Of a stretch of DNA of 64,000 bases, positions 53,201 to 63,205 are shown piece by piece. The notes under the pieces were generated by a model. The model was not told the DNA's origin and did no database searches. It saw nothing but the letters and a program-made list of their open reading frames with translations. A program made the position numbers and the translations under genes. The DNA lies in contig JAKZAN010000153.1 of NCBI GenBank assembly GCA_023053545.1, positions 1-64,000 of the forward strand, read 5' to 3'. The first letter of the stretch is position 1. The number at the start of each line of letters is the position of its first letter. This stretch comes from Lepidurus packardi (lineage: Eukaryota; Arthropoda; Branchiopoda; Notostraca; Triopsidae).

Positions 53201-55006
53201 GAGGGGGTCAGACGGTGTACAAATTAAGTTCAAAACGCAACTCATAGAAGGGGTTATGGATGAGGAAACGGGACCAGAGAGGAGGTATCCGAGTTTTGAG
53301 TTGACGGCTGTGGGACCGTCTCCTCGGATGACTTCGTTGCCAACAAATGACCAATAATAGTCGGCTCCAATCAAGACATCGATGTGGATGTGTGTCGCTT
53401 CTGCAAGGTTTGGTTGAGCCAGGGGTAAGTTTTGCAAGTGAGAGAAGGTACTGAGTGGGACATCGAGATCAAATCTAAGGGGTGTGGATATGGAAGGAAC
53501 CATAAGGGTCTTGATAGGGATCACATCTCCTTCAAGAGTGGGGATCTCGATTGTTGCGACCGGAAACGTTGAGGTTCTAGGTGTCTGGGATCCGAACGGG
53601 CTAATACCTGTCGTCACTGAGTCATGCGGTTGAATCTTGAGGCTTTGGATTAGCCGGGTAGTGACGAAAGATCGTTGCGAACCCTCATCAAAAAGGATGC
53701 TAACTTTGGTGGAACGCTTCTCATGCCGAATGTTTGCTTGCGCTGTCTTCAACAGTACGGTAGTGCAGTTTACTGTACCAGTTACCATCACTGTTGTCGA
53801 CTCGTTGGGCTGCGTAGGTGTCTTCTTCTGGGAGTGTAAACTGGTATGGTGTTTTTTGTGGCAATGATGACACGTAAATTTGGATGGACAGTCGGAGACC
53901 TTCGAATGTCCGCTCGCGGCTAGACAATTAAAGCAAAGACGTTTCTCCTTTGCGATTTTGAGCCTATCTTCCATGTTGGTGTATGACGTACAGGCAACGG
54001 GGGAATGGGAACCGGAGCAGAACGGACATCTCTTGTCTTTGATACCGAGACTGAGAGCTGCAGCGGAGGATTGAGGTGTTGGTTGGTTCTTCGATGGTGG
54101 TTTTCTGCTTGAATTCGCGGACGGCGAGGTGGGACTTGTTTCCAGGACTTCAATTTCGTTCTTCAACTGCGTACAGAATTGTTCGAGATTCCAATCTGTT
54201 GAACCAAACGATCTTGCCATGTTGCTTATGGTGATTGAAGTCAACTTCTCTTCCAGAATACAAACTAGGAATTCTCCGAATTCTTCAGAGTTTTTTCCGA
54301 GGGTTTCGAGAGCGCGGACGGAAGTCAAAATGATTTCTAGGAAGGAACGAAGTGTGGATGTTGAGTGATCTGGTTGCCTTAGAAAGAGAAGGGACCGAAT
54401 GTGCGCCTTTACCACCTTACGTGGCTTCGCATAACGATCTTTGAGTAGTTCCACAGCCGTGGGATAGTTCGCCGAGGTGTGGGAAAGACCACCAATGACT
54501 TTCAGAGAGGCTCCTTTGAGCTGCCCAGCCAAATAATTAAATTTGCGCGCGGCGGGTATCTCTGGGTTCTCATGTACTTCAGTGAATGCGTCCCAGAATT
54601 CTGCCCATTGCAAAATATCGTCTTCAAAGGTTGGTAGACTTAACTTTGGTAATACGGAATGTTTTCTGGGATCGGGGGGATTAGGGCTCGGCTGACTAAT
54701 TGGGCTCGAGGACTGAGTGGAATGTCGTCGTTTGGCTTGTATAAGCCTGATTTGAAATGAACTAAACGTATCTAGCTGCTTCTCAGTGATTTCTTCTAGC
54801 TCGGACAGCGGTATTTTCTCTTCAATATCTCGATGAATTAGCTTCAGTTCCTGGAGGTGTGCTTCTATCGAGTACAGCTGATCCATGACTTCTGGCTCTC
54901 CTCCTTCATGTTGCTCAATGTCGTCTAGTGTGGTCTCGATTCTTCTTTCCAGCAATCTTGACTTCGTCTTGGACCTTTCCAGAGGTTGTCCTGACGTTCG
55001 ACCCAT
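50258..55006 (-). CDS. BEL/Pao Gag-Pol polyprotein
   Basis: A single 1,582-codon frame from the ATG at 55006-55004, which has A at -3 and G at +4; the frame is also open upstream through the PBS from a GTG. Residue numbers are from the ATG. An N-terminal region with coiled-coil character (about 15-90) and a DUF1759-type Gag region (about 118-290) lead to three zinc-binding motifs: C327-C330-H334-C339, C358-C361-H367-C373 and C379-C382-H386/387-H391. The aspartic protease (DUF1758) has D440-E-G. Reverse transcriptase spans about 700-860, with D772 in SDVEKAF and Y848-V-D-N851 in place of the common YVDD. The A17 (Pao) region is about 860-1005. RNase H has D1017, E1057 and D1089. Integrase has the zinc finger HFHAVSFHAG...CVTC (1315-1355) and catalytic D1388, D1452 and E1499. 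The frame ends at a TGA (50260-50258) before DUF5641. Products make the virus-like particle, copy the RNA to DNA and insert it. Gag and Pol share one frame, as is usual in this family. Confidence 0.95.
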   Translation of the reverse strand: MGRTSGQPLERSKTKSRLLERRIETTLDDIEQHEGGEPEVMDQLYSIEAHLQELKLIHRDIEEKIPLSELEEITEKQLDTFSSFQIRLIQAKRRHSTQSSSPISQPSPNPPDPRKHSVLPKLSLPTFEDDILQWAEFWDAFTEVHENPEIPAARKFNYLAGQLKGASLKVIGGLSHTSANYPTAVELLKDRYAKPRKVVKAHIRSLLFLRQPDHSTSTLRSFLEIILTSVRALETLGKNSEEFGEFLVCILEEKLTSITISNMARSFGSTDWNLEQFCTQLKNEIEVLETSPTSPSANSSRKPPSKNQPTPQSSAAALSLGIKDKRCPFCSGSHSPVACTSYTNMEDRLKIAKEKRLCFNCLAASGHSKVSDCPSKFTCHHCHKKHHTSLHSQKKTPTQPNESTTVMVTGTVNCTTVLLKTAQANIRHEKRSTKVSILFDEGSQRSFVTTRLIQSLKIQPHDSVTTGISPFGSQTPRTSTFPVATIEIPTLEGDVIPIKTLMVPSISTPLRFDLDVPLSTFSHLQNLPLAQPNLAEATHIHIDVLIGADYYWSFVGNEVIRGDGPTAVNSKLGYLLSGPVSSSITPSMSCVLNLICTPSDPLFELESFWKIDWSGLADIPPSAELAEYQTTAITFSEGRYHAKLPWRTTHPPLPSNFNVSKARLESLLKRLRRTPAILEQYSRILADYETQEFIEKIHESSLDKGNVHYIPHHPVLKQSSTTPLRIVFDCSCKANESSPSLNECLESGPPLQNDLLSILLRFRIHPFAVTSDVEKAFLQIGISEEDRDYVRFLWPENPSDPNSPLQTFRFKVVLFGATCSPFILLATLDHHLSKSSNQIAEDLRKNIYVDNVVSGAFTEEELLAYLPEAVRIMSSAGMNLRHWSSNSTSLRELAEQLGVLSQDHPVKVLGMLWNPQTDTLVYPYPSRLFESGSPTKRTILKGIATIYDPIGYLSPITFRAKMLIQQLWKSGLDWDEHVPHPLATEWKNIVNDLLAVLKIPFPRRSIPSDTPIHVFADASMKAYGAVAYATSRSNSSFLISKTRVAPSKGELTLPQLELQALATAAKLVSFIHSAISSPTFKPSFVIWTDSTIVLHWFHSPPSSRRFVTQRVNSIQQCLRDIQFELRHCPTEDNPADFPSRGLTAKKFLGNSLWQGGPAWICHPEDWPSPTIHMKLLNVVLPPVIEPSVPPVFPCFITRFESFSSLIRSIAWIVRFVANCRGSGHSGPLSTEELTNAEIKLLFYVQARHLSAELDYLNNPMKSNIPSQVRTLDLFLDQHGLIRSRGRLSNASLSPDAKYPILIPKTSRLASLIVRHFHAVSFHAGVNTTVANLRENFWIPSARQVAKSTLRNCVTCRRHTGLPYPQPATAPLPEFRVAPARPFEVSGVDFAGPLFVRNSKSKSTTPVYLCLFTCASTRAVHLELVSDLSTKTFLLAFRRFASLYDFPRLMMSDNAMTFVSAASQVKFLATDSNLHDNLAQFHTSWQFIPKRAPWFGGIWERLIGVTKSLLRKTLGRSLLTFDELRTVIMEITTILNDRPLTYVSSDISDDNAVTPSTLIFGRRIRSPIFANLETTTLDPTYNE

Positions 55007-55010
55007 CCTG

Positions 55011-55022
55011 GTCACGGCACCA
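55011..55022 (-). promoter_or_regulatory. Primer-binding site, tRNA-His type
   Basis: Two bases inside the 5' LTR the minus strand reads TGGTGCCGTGAC, the reverse complement of GTCACGGCACCA. From knowledge of animal tRNA-His (GUG), whose acceptor begins GCCGTGA and ends TCACGGC-A-CCA, this is an exact 12-base match to the charged 3' end; extended to 18 bases (55022-55005) I count 16 matches. The extended match overlaps the first two bases of the gag ATG. The tRNA assignment is from memory of a conserved sequence, so should be confirmed against the host tRNA set. Confidence 0.8.
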
Positions 55023-55024
55023 AA

Positions 55025-55363
55025 TGTCGATAATCTTGGTGGATAAATGTAATGATTCCTGCGTTGTGTTTGATTAGTGCTGATGTAGGATATATGAATG
55101 ATACTTAAGACCCATTGACGATTGAACGAATTTATTTGATATCACTTGGTGGATGAATAACACGTGCGTTATCATGCCACGCTGGCTGAGAGGAGCCCAG
55201 TCATCTAGAAACAACGGAACTTGACAACAAAGGAGTAAGGCTGCCAACTCTCCGAACCTTGGTGAGGTTCGGGACTCTAGGGACAGCAAAGGGGCGGGAA
55301 TTTCAAACGATTAGATTATAGGAACCTGGGTAATTTTAAAGTACATTCTAGAAATTCACGACA
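55025..55363 (-). repeat. 5' LTR of BEL/Pao element (right copy)
   Basis: 339 bp, TGTCG...CGACA termini, differing from the left LTR at one position (C at 55225, plus strand). It should carry the promoter for the minus-strand transcript. Candidate signals on the minus strand are a TATAATC string at 55320-55314 and a GC-box-like CCCGCCCC at 55298-55291. Their order (TATA before GC box) is unusual, so I do not assign a start site. The 8-bp-stem hairpin recurs at 55252-55272 and AATAAA at 55136-55131. Confidence 0.95.
55252..55272 (-). other. LTR hairpin, 8-bp stem (5' LTR copy)
   Basis: Same CCGAACCT/AGGTTCGG dyad with a 5-base loop as in the other LTR. If transcription starts upstream of it on the minus strand, it would sit in the leader of the genomic RNA. 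Confidence 0.5.
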
Positions 55364-55368
55364 TTCCT
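55364..55368. repeat. Target-site duplication, right (TTCCT)
   Basis: TTCCT directly follows the right LTR, matching the five bases before the left LTR. Removing the element and one copy leaves an ordinary TTCCTTACGG monomer, so the insertion falls between bases of the satellite core. Confidence 0.88.
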
Positions 55369-56922
55369 TACGGACTTAATTAATTCCTTACGGACTGAAT
55401 TAATTCCTTAAGGACTGAATTAATTCCTTACGGACTGAATTAATTCCTTAATTAATTCCTTTCTGACTGAATTAATTCCTTACGGACTGAATTAATTCCT
55501 TACGGACTGATTTAATTCCTTACGGACTTAATTAATTCCGTACGGAATGAATGAATTAATTACGGACTGAATTAATTCCTTACGGACTGAAATAATTCCT
55601 TACTGACTGAAATAATTCCTTACTGACTGAATTAATTCCTTACGGACTGAATTAATTCCTTACGGACTGAATTAATTCCTTACGGACTTAATTAATTCCT
55701 TACGGACTTAATTAATTCCTTACGGACTGAATTAATTCTTTAGGATTGATTGAATTCCATTCTTACTGAATTATTTCCTTACGGACTGAATCAATTCCTT
55801 ACGGACTGAATTAATTCCTTACGTACTGAAGTTATTCCTTACGGATTGTATTAATTCCTTACGGACTGAATTAATTCCTTACGGACTGAATTAATACCTT
55901 ACGGACTGAATTAAATCCTTACGGACTGAATTAATTCCTTACGGACTTAATTAATTCCTTACGGACTTAATTAATTCCATACGTACTTAATTAATTCCTT
56001 ACGTACTAAATTAATTACTTACGGACTGAATTAATTCATTATGGACTGAATTAATTCATTACGGACTGAATTAATTCCTTACGGACTGAATTAATTCCTT
56101 ACGGACTTAATTAATTCCTTACGGACTTAATTAATTCCTTACGGACTGAATGAATTCCTTACGGACTGAATTAATTCTTTAGGATTGATTGAATTCCATT
56201 CTTACTGAATTAATTCCTTACGGACTGAATTGTTTCCTTACGGACTGAATTAATTCTTTAGGATTGATTGAATTCCATTCTTACTGAAATATTTCCTTAC
56301 GGACTGAATTAATTCCTTACGTACTGAAGTTATTAGTTACGGATTGAATTAATTCCTTACGGACTGAATTAATTCCTTACGGACTGAATTAATACCTTAC
56401 GGACTGAATTAAATCCTTACGGACTGAATTAATTCCTTACGGACTTAATTAATTCCTTACGGACTTAATTAATTCCTTACGGACTATATTAATTCCTTAC
56501 GGACTGAATTAATTCATTACGGACTGAATTAATTCCTTACGGACTGAATTAATTCCTTACGGACTGAATTAATTCCTTACGGACGGAATTAATTCTTTAC
56601 GGACTTAATTAATTCCTTACGGACTGAATTAATTCATTATGGACTTAACTAATTCCGTAAGGAATGAATGAATTAATTACGGACTGAAATAATTCCTTAC
56701 GGACTGAATTAATTCCTTACGGACTGAATCAATTCCTTACGGACTGAATTAATTCCTTACGGACTGAATTAATTCCTTACGGACTGAATTATTTCCTTAC
56801 GGACTGAATTAATTCTTTAGGATTGATTGAATTCCATTCTTACTGAATTAATTCCTTACGGACTGAACTATTTCCTTTCGGACTGAATTAATTCCTTACA
56901 TACTGAATCAATTCCTTACGGA

Positions 56923-58860
56923 CTGAATTAATTCGTTACGGACTGAATCATTTCCTTACGGAATGAATTAATTCTTTAGGATTGATTGAATTCCTTTCTT
57001 ACTGAATTAATTTCATACGTACTGAACTTATTCCTTACGGACTGAATTAATTCCTTACGGACTGAATTAAATCCTTACGGACAGAATTAATTCTTTACGG
57101 ACTGATTTAATTCCTTACGGACTTAATGAATTCCTTACGTACTTAATTAATTCTTTACGGTCTGAATTAATTCCTTACGTACTTAATTAATTCTTTACGG
57201 TCTGAATTAATTCCTTACGGACTGATTTAATTCATTATGGACTTAACTAATTCCGTAATGAATGAATGAATTAATTACGGACTGAATTAATTCCTTACGG
57301 ACTGAAATAATTCCTTACTGACTGAAACAAATCCTTACTGACTGAATTAATTCCTTACGGACTGAATTAATTCCTTACGGACTGAATTAATTCCTTACGG
57401 ACTGAATTAATTCCTTACGGACGGAATTAATTCTTTACGGACTTAATTAATTAATTACGGACTTAATTAATTCCTTACGTACTTAATTAATTCTTTACGG
57501 TCTGAATTAATTCCTTACGGACTGAATTAATTCATTATGGACTTAACTAATTCCGTAAGGAATGAATGAATTAATTACGGACTGAAATAATTCCTTACGG
57601 ACTGAATTAATTCCTTACGGACTGAATCAATTCCTTACAGACTGAATTAATTCATTACGGACTGAATTAATTCCTTACGGAATGAATTAATTCCTTACGG
57701 ACTATATTAATTCCTTACGGACTGAATTAATTCCTTACGGACTGAATTAATTCCTTACGGACGGAATTAATTCTTTACGGACTGAATTAATTCCTTACGG
57801 ACTGAGTTAATTCATTACGGACTTAATTAAATCATTACAGACTGAATTATTTCCTTACGGACTGAATTAATCCCTTACGTACTGAAGTTATTAGTTACGG
57901 ACTGAATTAATTCGTTACGGACTGAATCATTTCCTTACGGAATGAATTAATTCTTTAGGATTGATTGAATTCCTTTCTTACTGAATTAATTTCATACGTA
58001 CTGAACTTATTCCTTACGGACTGAATTAATTCCTTACGGACTGAATTAAATCCTTACGGACAGAATTAATTCTTTACGGACTGATTTAATTCCTTACGGA
58101 CTTAATGAATTCCTTACGTACTTAATTAATTCTTTACGGTCTGAATTAATTCCTTACGTACTTAATTAATTCTTTACGGTCTGAATTAATTCCTTACGGA
58201 CTGATTTAATTCATTATGGACTTAACTAATTCCGTAATGAATGAATGAATTAATTACGGACTGAATTAATTCCTTACGGACTGAAATAATTCCTTACTGA
58301 CTGAAACCAATCCTTACTGACTGAATTAATTCCTTACGGACTGAATTAATTCCTTACGGACTGAATTAATTCCTTACGGACTTAATTAATTCCTTACGGA
58401 CTTAATTAATTAATTACGGACTTAATTAATTCCTTACGTACTTAATTAATTCTTTACGGTCTGAATTAATTCCTTACGGACTGAATTAATTCATTATGGA
58501 CTTAACTAATTCCGTAAGGAATGAATGAATTAATTACGGACTGAAATAATTCCTTACGGACTGAATTAATTCCTTACGGACTGAATCAATTCCTTACGGA
58601 CTGAATTAATTCATTACGGACTGAATTAATTCCTTACGGAATGAATTAATTCCTTACGGACTATATTAATTCCTTACGGACTGAATTAATTCCTTACGGA
58701 CTGAATTAATTCCTTACGGACGGAATTAATTCTTTACGGACTGAATTAATTCCTTACGGACTGAGTTAATTCATTACGGACTTAACTAAATCATTACAGA
58801 CTGAATTATTTCCTTACGGACTGAATTAATCCCTTACGTACTGAAGTTATTAGTTACGGA
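56923..58860. repeat. Satellite B duplication, 979/959-bp offset
   Basis: The segment starting at TTCGTTACGGACTGAATCA (about 56933) recurs at about 57911, offset 979 bp. By the TAATCCCTTACGTACTG marker (57870 versus 58829) the offset has dropped to 959 bp, so one monomer was lost in the second copy. An ACTGAAACAAATCC in the first copy appears as ACTGAAACCAATCC in the second. Confidence 0.8.
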
Positions 58861-61490
58861 TTGAATTAATTCCTTACGGACTGAACTAATTCCTTACGGA
58901 CTGAATTAATACCTTACGGACTGAATTAAATCCTTACGGACTGAATTAATTCCTTACGGACTTAATTAATTCCTTACGGACTTAATTAATTCCTTACGGA
59001 CTATATTAATTCCTTACGGACTGAATTAATTCATTACGGACTGAATTAATTCCTTACGGACTGAATTAATTCCTTACGGACGGAATTAATTCTGTACGGA
59101 CTTAATTAATTAATTACGGACTTAATTAATTCCTTACGTACTTAATTAATTCTTTACGGTCTGAATTAATTCCTTACGGACTGAATTAATTCATTATGGA
59201 CTTAACTAATTCCGTAAGGAATGAATGAATTAATTACGGACTGAAATAATTCCTTACGGACTGAATTAATTCCTTACGGACTGAATCAATTCCTTACGGA
59301 CTGAATTAATTCCTTACGGACTGAATTAATTCCTTACGGAGTGAATTAATACCTTACGGACTGAATTAAATCCTTACGGACAGAATTTATTCGTTACGGA
59401 CTGATTTAATTCCTTACGGACTGAATTAATTCCTTACGGACTGAATTAATTCCTTACGGACTGAATTAATTCCTTACGGACTGAGTTAATTCATTACGGA
59501 CTTAATTAAATCATTACAGACTGAATTAATACCTTATGGACTTAATTAATTCCGTAAGGAATGAATTAATTAATTACGGACTGAAATAATTCCTTACGGA
59601 CTGAATTAATTCCTTACGGACTGAATTAATTCCTTACGGACTGAATTATTTCCTTACGGACTGAATTAATTCCTTACGGACTGAATTAATTCTTTAGGAT
59701 TGATTGAATTCCTTTCTTACTGAATTAATTTCATACGTACTGAACTTATTCCTTACGGACTGAATTAATTCCTTACGGACTGAATTAAATCCTTACGGAC
59801 AGAATTAATTCTTTACGGACTGATTTAATTCCTTACGGACTTAATGAATTCCTTACGTACTTAATTAATTCTTTACGGTCTGAATTAATTCCTTACGTAC
59901 TTAATTAATTCTTTACGGTCTGAATTAATTCCTTACGGACTGATTTAATTCATTATGGACTTAACTAATTCCGTAATGAATGAATGAATTAATTACGGAC
60001 TGAATTAATTCCTTACGGACTGAAATAATTCCTTACTGACTGAAACAAATCCTTACTGACTGAATTAATTCCTTACGGACTGAATTAATTCCTTACGGAC
60101 TGAATTAATTCCTTACGGACTTAATTAATTCCTTACGGACTGAATTAATTCCTTACGGACTGAATTAATTCCTTACGGACGGAATTAATTCTTTACGGAC
60201 TTAATTAATTAATTACGGACTTAATTAATTCCTTACGTACTTAATTAATTCTTTACGGTCTGAATTAATTCCTTACGGACTGAATTAATTCATTATGGAC
60301 TTAACTAATTCCGTAAGGAATGAATGAATTAATTACGGACTGAAATAATTCCTTACGGACTGAATTAATTCCTTACGGACTGAATCAATTCCTTACGGAC
60401 TGAATTAATTCATTACGGACTGAATTAATTCCTTACGGAATGAATTAATTCCTTACGGACTATATTAATTCCTTACGGACTGAATTAATTCCTTACGGAC
60501 TGAATTAATTCCTTACGGACGGAATTAATTCTTTACGGAATGAATTAATTCCTTACGGACTGAGTTAATTCATTACGGACTTAATTAAATCATTACAGAC
60601 TGAATTATTTCCTTACGGACTGAATTAATCCCTTACGTACTGAAGTTATTAGTTACGGATTGAATTAATTCCTTACGGACTGAACTAATTCCTTACGGAC
60701 TGAATTAATACCTTACGGACTGAATTAAATCCTTACGGACTGAATTAATTCCTTACGGACTTAATTAATTCCTTACGGACTTAATTAATTCCTTACGGAC
60801 TATATTAATTCCTTACGGACTGAATTAATTCATTACGGACTGAATTAATTCCTTACGGACTGAATTAATTCCTTACGGACGGAATTAATTCTGTACGGAC
60901 TTAATTAATTAATTACGGACTTAATTAATTCCTTACGTACTTAATTAATTCTTTACGGTCTGAATTAATTCCTTACGGACTGAATTAATTCATTATGGAC
61001 TTAACTAATTCCGTAAGGAATGAATGAATTAATTACGGACTGAAATAATTCCTTACGGACTGAATTAATTCCTTACGGACTGAATCAATTCCTTACGGAC
61101 TGAATTAATTCCTTACGGACTGAATTAATTCCTTACGGAGTGAATTAATACCTTACGGACTGAATTAAATCCTTACGGACAGAATTTATTCGTTACGGAC
61201 TGATTTAATTCCTTACGGACTGAATTAATTCCTTACGGACTGAATTAATTCCTTACGGACTGAATTAATTCCTTACGGACTGAGTTAATTCATTACGGAC
61301 TTAATTAAATCATTACAGACTGAATTAATACCTTATGGACTTAATTAATTCCGTAAGGAATGAATTAATTAATTACGGACTGAAATAATTCCTTACGGAC
61401 TGAATTAATTCCTTACGGACTGAATTAATTCCTTACGGACTGAATTATTTCCTTACGGACTGAATTAATTCCTTACGGACTGAATTAATT
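57903..61490. repeat. Satellite B duplication of ~1.75 kb, 1,739/1,799-bp offset
   Basis: About 57940-59690 recurs at about 59680-61490. The offset is about 1,739 bp at the TTTAGGATTGATTG pair (57962/59701) and 1,799 bp from at least 58802/60601 onward to 59522/61321, so the second copy gained three monomers' worth of sequence. Markers are TAATCCCTTACG, TTCTGTACGGACTTAATT and AATTTATTCGTTACGG. Confidence 0.8.
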
Positions 61491-63205
61491 CCTTAATTAA
61501 TTCCTTACGGACTTAATTAATCGATTACGGACTGAATTAATTCCTTACGGACTGAATTAATTCAGTACGGATTTAACTAATTCCTTACGGACTTAATTAA
61601 TTCCTTACGTACTTAATTAATTCTTTACGGTCTGAATTAATTCCGTACATATTTAATTAATTTCTTACGGACTGAAATAATTCCTTACGGACTGAATTAA
61701 TTCTTTACGGACTGAACTATTTCATTTCGGACTGAATTAATTCCTTACATACTGAATCAATTCCTTACGGACTGAATTAATTCGTTACGGACTGAATCAT
61801 TTCCTTACGGACTGAATTAATTCTTTAGGATTGATTGAACTCCTTTCTTACTGAATTAATTTCATACGTACTGAACTTATTCCTTACGGACTGAATTAAT
61901 TCCTTACGGACTGAATTAATTCCTTACGGACTGAATTAATACCTTACGGACTGAATTAAATCCTTACGGACAGAATTAATTCCTTACGGACTTAATTAAT
62001 TCCTTACGGACTTAATTAATTCCTTACGGACTATATTAATTCCTTACGGACTGAATTAATTCATTACGGACTGAATTAATTCCTTACGGACTGAATTAAT
62101 TCCTTACGGACTGAATTAATTCCTTACGGACGGAATTAATTCTGTACGGACTTAATTAATTAATTACGGACTTAATTAATTCCTTACGTACTTAATTAAT
62201 TCTTTACGGTTGAATTAATTCCTTACGGACTGAATTAATTCATTATGGACTTAACTAATTCCGTAAGGAATGAATGAATTAATTACGGACTGAAATAATT
62301 CCTTACGGACTGAATTAATTCCTTACGGACTGAATCAATTCCTTACGGACTGAATTAATTCCTTACGGACTGAATTAATTCCTTACGGACTGAATTAATA
62401 CCTTACGGACTGAATTAAATCCTTACGGACAGAATTAATTCGTTACGGACTGATTTAATTCCTTACGGACTGAATTAATTCCTTACGGACTGAATTAATT
62501 CCTTACGGACTGAATTAATTCCTTACGGACTGAGTTAATTCATTACGGACTTAATTAAATCATTACAGACTGAATTAATACCTTATGGACTTAATTAATT
62601 CCGTAAGGAATGAATTAATTAATTACGGACTGAAATAATTCCTTACGGACTGAATTAATTCCTTACGGACTGAATTATTTCCTTACGGACTGAATTAATT
62701 CCTTACGGACTGAATTAATTCCTTAATTAATTCCTTACGGACTTAATTAATCGATTACGGACTGAATTAATTCCTTACGGACTGAATTAATTCAGTACGG
62801 ATTTAACTAATTCCTTACGGACTTAATTAATTCCTTACGTACTTAATTAATTCTTTACGGTCTGAATTAATTCCGTACATATTTAATTAATTTCTTACGG
62901 ACTGAAATAATTCCTTACGGACTGAATTAATTCCTTACGGACTGAACTATTTCATTTCGGACTGAATTAATTCCTTACATACTGAATCAATTCCTTACGG
63001 ACTGAATTAATTCGTTACGGACTGAATCATTTCCTTACGGACTGAATTAATTCTTTAGGATTGATTGAACTCCTTTCTTACTGAATTAATTTCATACGTA
63101 CTGAACTTATTCCTTACGGAGTGAATTAATTCCTTACGGACTGAATTAATTCCTTACGGACTGAATTAATACCTTACGGACTGAATTAAATCCTTACGGA
63201 CACAA
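61441..63205. repeat. Satellite B duplication, 1,230-bp offset
   Basis: Positions 61441-61975 match 62671-63205 at offset 1,230 bp. Shared rare variants are TTAATTAATCGATTACGG, TTCAGTACGGATTTAAC, CCGTACATATTTAATT and ATTGATTGAACTCC (61832/63062). A looser third phase with one extra monomer continues to the window end. Confidence 0.8.

Larger units (their letters stand above)
49449..55363 (-). mobile_element. Full-length BEL/Pao LTR retrotransposon inserted in satellite B
   Basis: A 5,915-bp element is bounded by two 339-bp direct LTRs with TGTCG...CGACA ends and flanked by a TTCCT target duplication. On the minus strand the order is 5' LTR (55025-55363), tRNA-His-type PBS (55011-55022), one long gag-pol frame (55006-50258), an in-frame TGA, the C-terminal DUF5641 frame (50257-49772), polypurine tract (49794-49788) and 3' LTR (49787-49449). 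Domain order PR-RT-RNaseH-IN with the DUF1759, DUF1758, A17 and DUF5641 families is diagnostic of BEL/Pao. The base composition is balanced and unlike the AT-rich satellite around it. The LTRs differ at one base, so insertion is recent. The satellite reads through in phase across the insertion, TTCCT then TACGG. Confidence 0.96.

Noticed and set aside
55013-55015. GTG as the start of gag-pol
   Set aside because: It lies inside the tRNA primer-binding site and is a poor eukaryotic start; the ATG at 55006-55004 three codons on has a strong context.
49449-55363. Element as an infectious retrovirus with an envelope gene
   Set aside because: No frame of sufficient size exists between integrase/DUF5641 and the 3' LTR; the DUF5641 frame runs directly into the LTR.
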